NCBI RefSeq assembly: GCF_004342065.1
Contig: NZ_SLZU01000011.1
Span: forward strand, 1-64,000
DNA from: Primorskyibacter sedentarius
Lineage (GTDB): Bacteria > Pseudomonadota > Alphaproteobacteria > Rhodobacterales > Rhodobacteraceae
Direction: 5' to 3'
Length of the DNA stretch: 64,000 nucleotides
The notes beneath the pieces were generated by a model. That model ran no database searches and was not told the DNA's origin. It saw only the letters and a program-made list of their open reading frames with translations. Position numbers and translations under genes: made by a program. Below, one piece after another: positions 61,776 to 64,000 of this stretch (its first letter is position 1; the number at the start of each line of letters is the position of its first letter).

Positions 61776-62885
61776 TCAGTTCCCGAACACCTGTATCGGA
61801 GAGGCCGCCAGAAGCTGGCCCAGGGCAGGCGAGGGCGATTTGCTGAACTGGGTATTCGCGTTTAGCCCCTGCCCGATGATCTGCACCACCTGCGGCGAGC
61901 CTGCGAATTTCGTATGGTTGCTGGAGCTTTGGTCGTGGATCTTGGACAGGTCGATCACCGTCACGCCCAGCCGTTCCAATGCCGCCGTATCCGCGGCGCC
62001 CACACGCGGCACGCCCCCCGCGATCCGCCGCGAAATCCGCAGCGCAAAATCATCCTTGGACACCAGAACATACAGCTTTTCGCGGACCGAAACCGGAAGC
62101 ATGCCCACCTGCGTGCGGAAAAGATCTATGTCGATATCCGGCGCGGCCAGCACGATATGCTCCAGCTTGTCATGGCTTTTCAGACGGCCCGCCAGCTGCG
62201 CATCGACCATGCCTTCCATCGTCAGGAAGGTCCCCATCGAATGGGCGAAAATGCCGAACCCTTCGGCATTGGTGCGCGTCAGGATCTCGGTGATTTCCTT
62301 GAGCTTGGCGCGGGCCACAAGCGCGCTGTTCAGGTCATAGACATAGCGCGGCGTGCGCGCCGCAGAGGCCCAGGTGAACAGCACCGGCACGCCCTCGAAT
62401 TTCGAATCCTGCACGAATTGCGCCAGCCGCAGGATGCCGTCGCTCGCACTCGTATTATAGCCGTGGACAAAGAACATGACCGACCGCTGACCGGGCGGTT
62501 TTTCCGCCAGCGCCTTGTTGAGCGCCGCGATGAAAGCGCCGTCGCTGCCATAGACGGTGGGGTCGACAATGCTGAATTCCCGGCGCGGGTCAGGCGGCAA
62601 TTGCCGCGCCCGCTCGATCTTTCCGGGCACATGGCCCGGCGGGATCGTCACCTCGACAGAGGCCAGCCCCAGCTCTGGCGCGCGCTGCGCGGTGAAAAAC
62701 GCGCCCGTCACCTCTGTTGCCTGGCGGGTCGTGGCGATGAACACTTTCTGCCGGTCCAGCTCCAGAGAGGCCGCCGGATATTGCGGGTTGTCCACCCCGA
62801 TCAGCTCTGGCGGGCGCGCACATCCGACCATCAGCAAGATCAGAATGGCGGCAGAAAGAAGCTGCAAAGGGGAAGACCGGACCAT
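61776..62885 (-). CDS. Alpha/beta hydrolase lipoprotein (DUF900-type)
   Basis: This 369-residue protein has a hydrophobic N terminus ending LLMVGC, a possible lipobox (Cys22). A DUF900-type hydrolase domain follows: [34 protein letters not shown], and the nucleophile elbow [11 protein letters not shown] (Ser in AHSMG), with a His near the C-terminal third (SSNHTKFAG). Such proteins are esterase-like and of uncertain substrate. ATG 62885 follows GAGG nine bases upstream; a 10-residue longer start is less likely. It is membrane-anchored by lipid if processed. Confidence 0.85.
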   Translation of the reverse strand: MVRSSPLQLLSAAILILLMVGCARPPELIGVDNPQYPAASLELDRQKVFIATTRQATEVTGAFFTAQRAPELGLASVEVTIPPGHVPGKIERARQLPPDPRREFSIVDPTVYGSDGAFIAALNKALAEKPPGQRSVMFFVHGYNTSASDGILRLAQFVQDSKFEGVPVLFTWASAARTPRYVYDLNSALVARAKLKEITEILTRTNAEGFGIFAHSMGTFLTMEGMVDAQLAGRLKSHDKLEHIVLAAPDIDIDLFRTQVGMLPVSVREKLYVLVSKDDFALRISRRIAGGVPRVGAADTAALERLGVTVIDLSKIHDQSSSNHTKFAGSPQVVQIIGQGLNANTQFSKSPSPALGQLLAASPIQVFGN

Positions 62886-63091
62886 GAGCACCTCGCTTGG
62901 CTGGTTCATGTGCAACCAAGGGGCGTTGCACTGGGTCCGATGCTATCAGCGCGTGTAAAAGCGGGCAACGCATTCGTGACCGGCACGCAGCGCCCCCATT
63001 TGGCCAGACCATGGGGGCATCTGGGCTGCTGAAGTAAGCACACAGCGGTCCTCCGGCGACCGCCATGCGCAAACCCACGCGCCAAACATGC

Positions 63092-63119
63092 GAAAACCGC
63101 CCCTGCGATCAGAGGCGGC
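63092..63119 (-). terminator. Rho-independent terminator after the amino-acid binding-protein gene
   Basis: CCGCCTCTG and CAGGGGCGG pair (one wobble) in the minus-strand sense and are followed by TTTTCG. It lies about 30 bp after the binding-protein stop. Confidence 0.82.
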
Positions 63120-63149
63120 TTTCAATATCGCTTATCGTGCTCCCGCGGC

Positions 63150-64000
63150 CTAGCGGAAGGGCGGCGAATAAAGCAGCCCGCCATCGATCCATTGCGCGTT
63201 CAGCCCGCGCGACAGACCCACCGGGGTGTTCTGGCCGATATTCTTTTCGAACAATTCGCCGTAATTGCCGCCCGCCATGATCGCCTGTTTTGCCCAGTCG
63301 GCATTCAGCCCCAGCATCTCGCCCAGCGATCCGGTGGCGCCCAGCAGGCGGTTGATCTCGGGGCTGTCGGTTCCGGCCGACAGTTCCTCGACATTGGCAG
63401 AGGTGACGCCATATTCTTCGGCCGCAATCAGCGCGTTCAGCGTCCAGCGAACGATATCGCCCCAGTGGTTGTCGCCATGGCGCACCAGCGGGCCCAACGG
63501 CTCCTTGGAGATGATCTCGGGCAGGACAACATGGTCCTTGGGGTTTTCAAACGTCGCCCGAATCGCGGCCAGCTGCGACGCGTCAGAGCTGTAGATCTCG
63601 CATTCACCCGCCAGATAGCGCGTCTGCGCGTCGGCCACCGTGTCAATCGGAACGGTGGTGTATTCCATGTTGTTCTTGCGGAAATAATCCATCACGTTTA
63701 GCTCGGTCGTGGTGCCGACCTGCACGCAAAGCGTCCTGCCATTCAGCTCTTTGGCCGAGGACACGCCCAACGCCTTGGGCACCAGAAACCCCTGCCCGTC
63801 GTAATAGTTGATGCCCGCGAAATCGAATTGCTGGTCCACATCGCGCGAAAACGTCCAGGTCGTGTTGCGCGCCAACACATCAATCTGACCAGAGGCCAGC
63901 GCCGTGAACCGGATCTTGTTCGAGGTCGGGATGAATGTCACGGCAGAAGGGTCGCCCAGAACGGCAGCCGCGACCGCGCGGCAGATGCCTACGTCAAAAC
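63150..64000 (-). CDS. Amino-acid ABC transporter substrate-binding protein (AapJ/BztA-like), partial
   Basis: The open frame runs from the stop at 63150 to the right window edge, about 283 residues, so the N terminus is missing. The pattern FIPTSNKIRFTALASGQIDVLARNTTWTFSRD, then GTTTELNVMDYFRKNNMEY and MAGGNYGELFEKNIGQ, is typical of the general L-amino-acid binding protein AapJ/BztA. In the periplasm it delivers amino acids to an ABC importer. The permease and ATPase are not visible here; they would lie downstream in most bacteria but are not next to it in this window. A terminator follows directly, so it ends its transcript alone. Confidence 0.9.
   Translation of the reverse strand, partial: FDVGICRAVAAAVLGDPSAVTFIPTSNKIRFTALASGQIDVLARNTTWTFSRDVDQQFDFAGINYYDGQGFLVPKALGVSSAKELNGRTLCVQVGTTTELNVMDYFRKNNMEYTTVPIDTVADAQTRYLAGECEIYSSDASQLAAIRATFENPKDHVVLPEIISKEPLGPLVRHGDNHWGDIVRWTLNALIAAEEYGVTSANVEELSAGTDSPEINRLLGATGSLGEMLGLNADWAKQAIMAGGNYGELFEKNIGQNTPVGLSRGLNAQWIDGGLLYSPPFR

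Noticed and set aside
1-64000. CRISPR arrays, tRNA or rRNA genes, complete IS elements and prophage modules
   Set aside because: Reading through both strands I saw no regular spaced direct repeats, no conserved tRNA T-arm pattern and no intact transposase. A tRNA-scan or Rfam search would be needed to exclude them firmly.

Overview
The window is a high-GC chromosomal segment from an alphaproteobacterium, most likely a marine Rhodobacteraceae (Roseobacter-group) species. The reasons are the gene content (TrcR/DUF1013 regulator, COQ9, YtoQ, Hint-domain protein, Lrp-ald pair, pheS and pheT separated by small genes), the large amount of solute uptake and amino-acid or inositol catabolism, and type-I-secreted calcium-binding proteins. 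This placement comes from recognising protein families by eye, not from a search.

Layout. 1-563: partial radC, followed by about 1 kb without a supportable gene. 1.6-7.4 kb: an aspartate/asparagine utilisation block (Asp/Glu racemase, XRE regulator, Na+:alanine-type symporter, asparaginase, aspartase). 7.9-11.8 kb: an FAD oxidoreductase, then an Lrp-type regulator divergent from an EamA exporter and an aromatic-type aminotransferase. 11.8-14.1 kb: a decaying patch with a 3-hydroxyacyl-CoA dehydrogenase pseudogene beside an intact BKACE enzyme, suggesting a broken carnitine-like catabolic locus. 14.4-26.6 kb: a complete-looking myo-inositol regulon. It has an ABC importer operon, a three-gene operon (two Gfo/Idh/MocA dehydrogenases and an IolE-like protein) and the divergent iolD-C-B-J-G operon. 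A shared palindrome, TGCAACCGGTTGCA, lies upstream of the ABC operon and in the divergent promoter region; the cognate LacI-type regulator is not in the window.

26.9-36.3 kb is the most unusual part. It holds a 2120-residue RTX protein whose N-terminal half is an 18-residue glycine/aspartate repeat array, followed by a helical, internally duplicated centre and a C-terminal RTX secretion region. Directly upstream lies a small HlyC-type acyltransferase that lacks the canonical catalytic His. Next come an anti-sigma factor, an ECF sigma factor and a surface subtilisin-like lipoprotein. The periplasmic domain of the anti-sigma resembles the protease prodomain, suggesting a signalling triad. 36.5-42.9 kb: aldehyde dehydrogenase, SDR protein, Hint-domain protein, a GH16 glucanase with RTX repeats, and a zinc metallopeptidase. 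No type I secretion ABC or membrane-fusion gene is present in the window.

43.4-63 kb is mostly core housekeeping: dnaX-(membrane protein)-ybaB-recR, trcR, RNase T2, a sulfotransferase-like protein, quinone oxidoreductase, coq9-like, rpsU, Lrp/ald, a CDF transporter, mscL, a GST, ytoQ, and pheS/pheT. An AT-rich small gene is inserted after pheS. The window ends in a lipoprotein hydrolase and a truncated amino-acid ABC substrate-binding protein.
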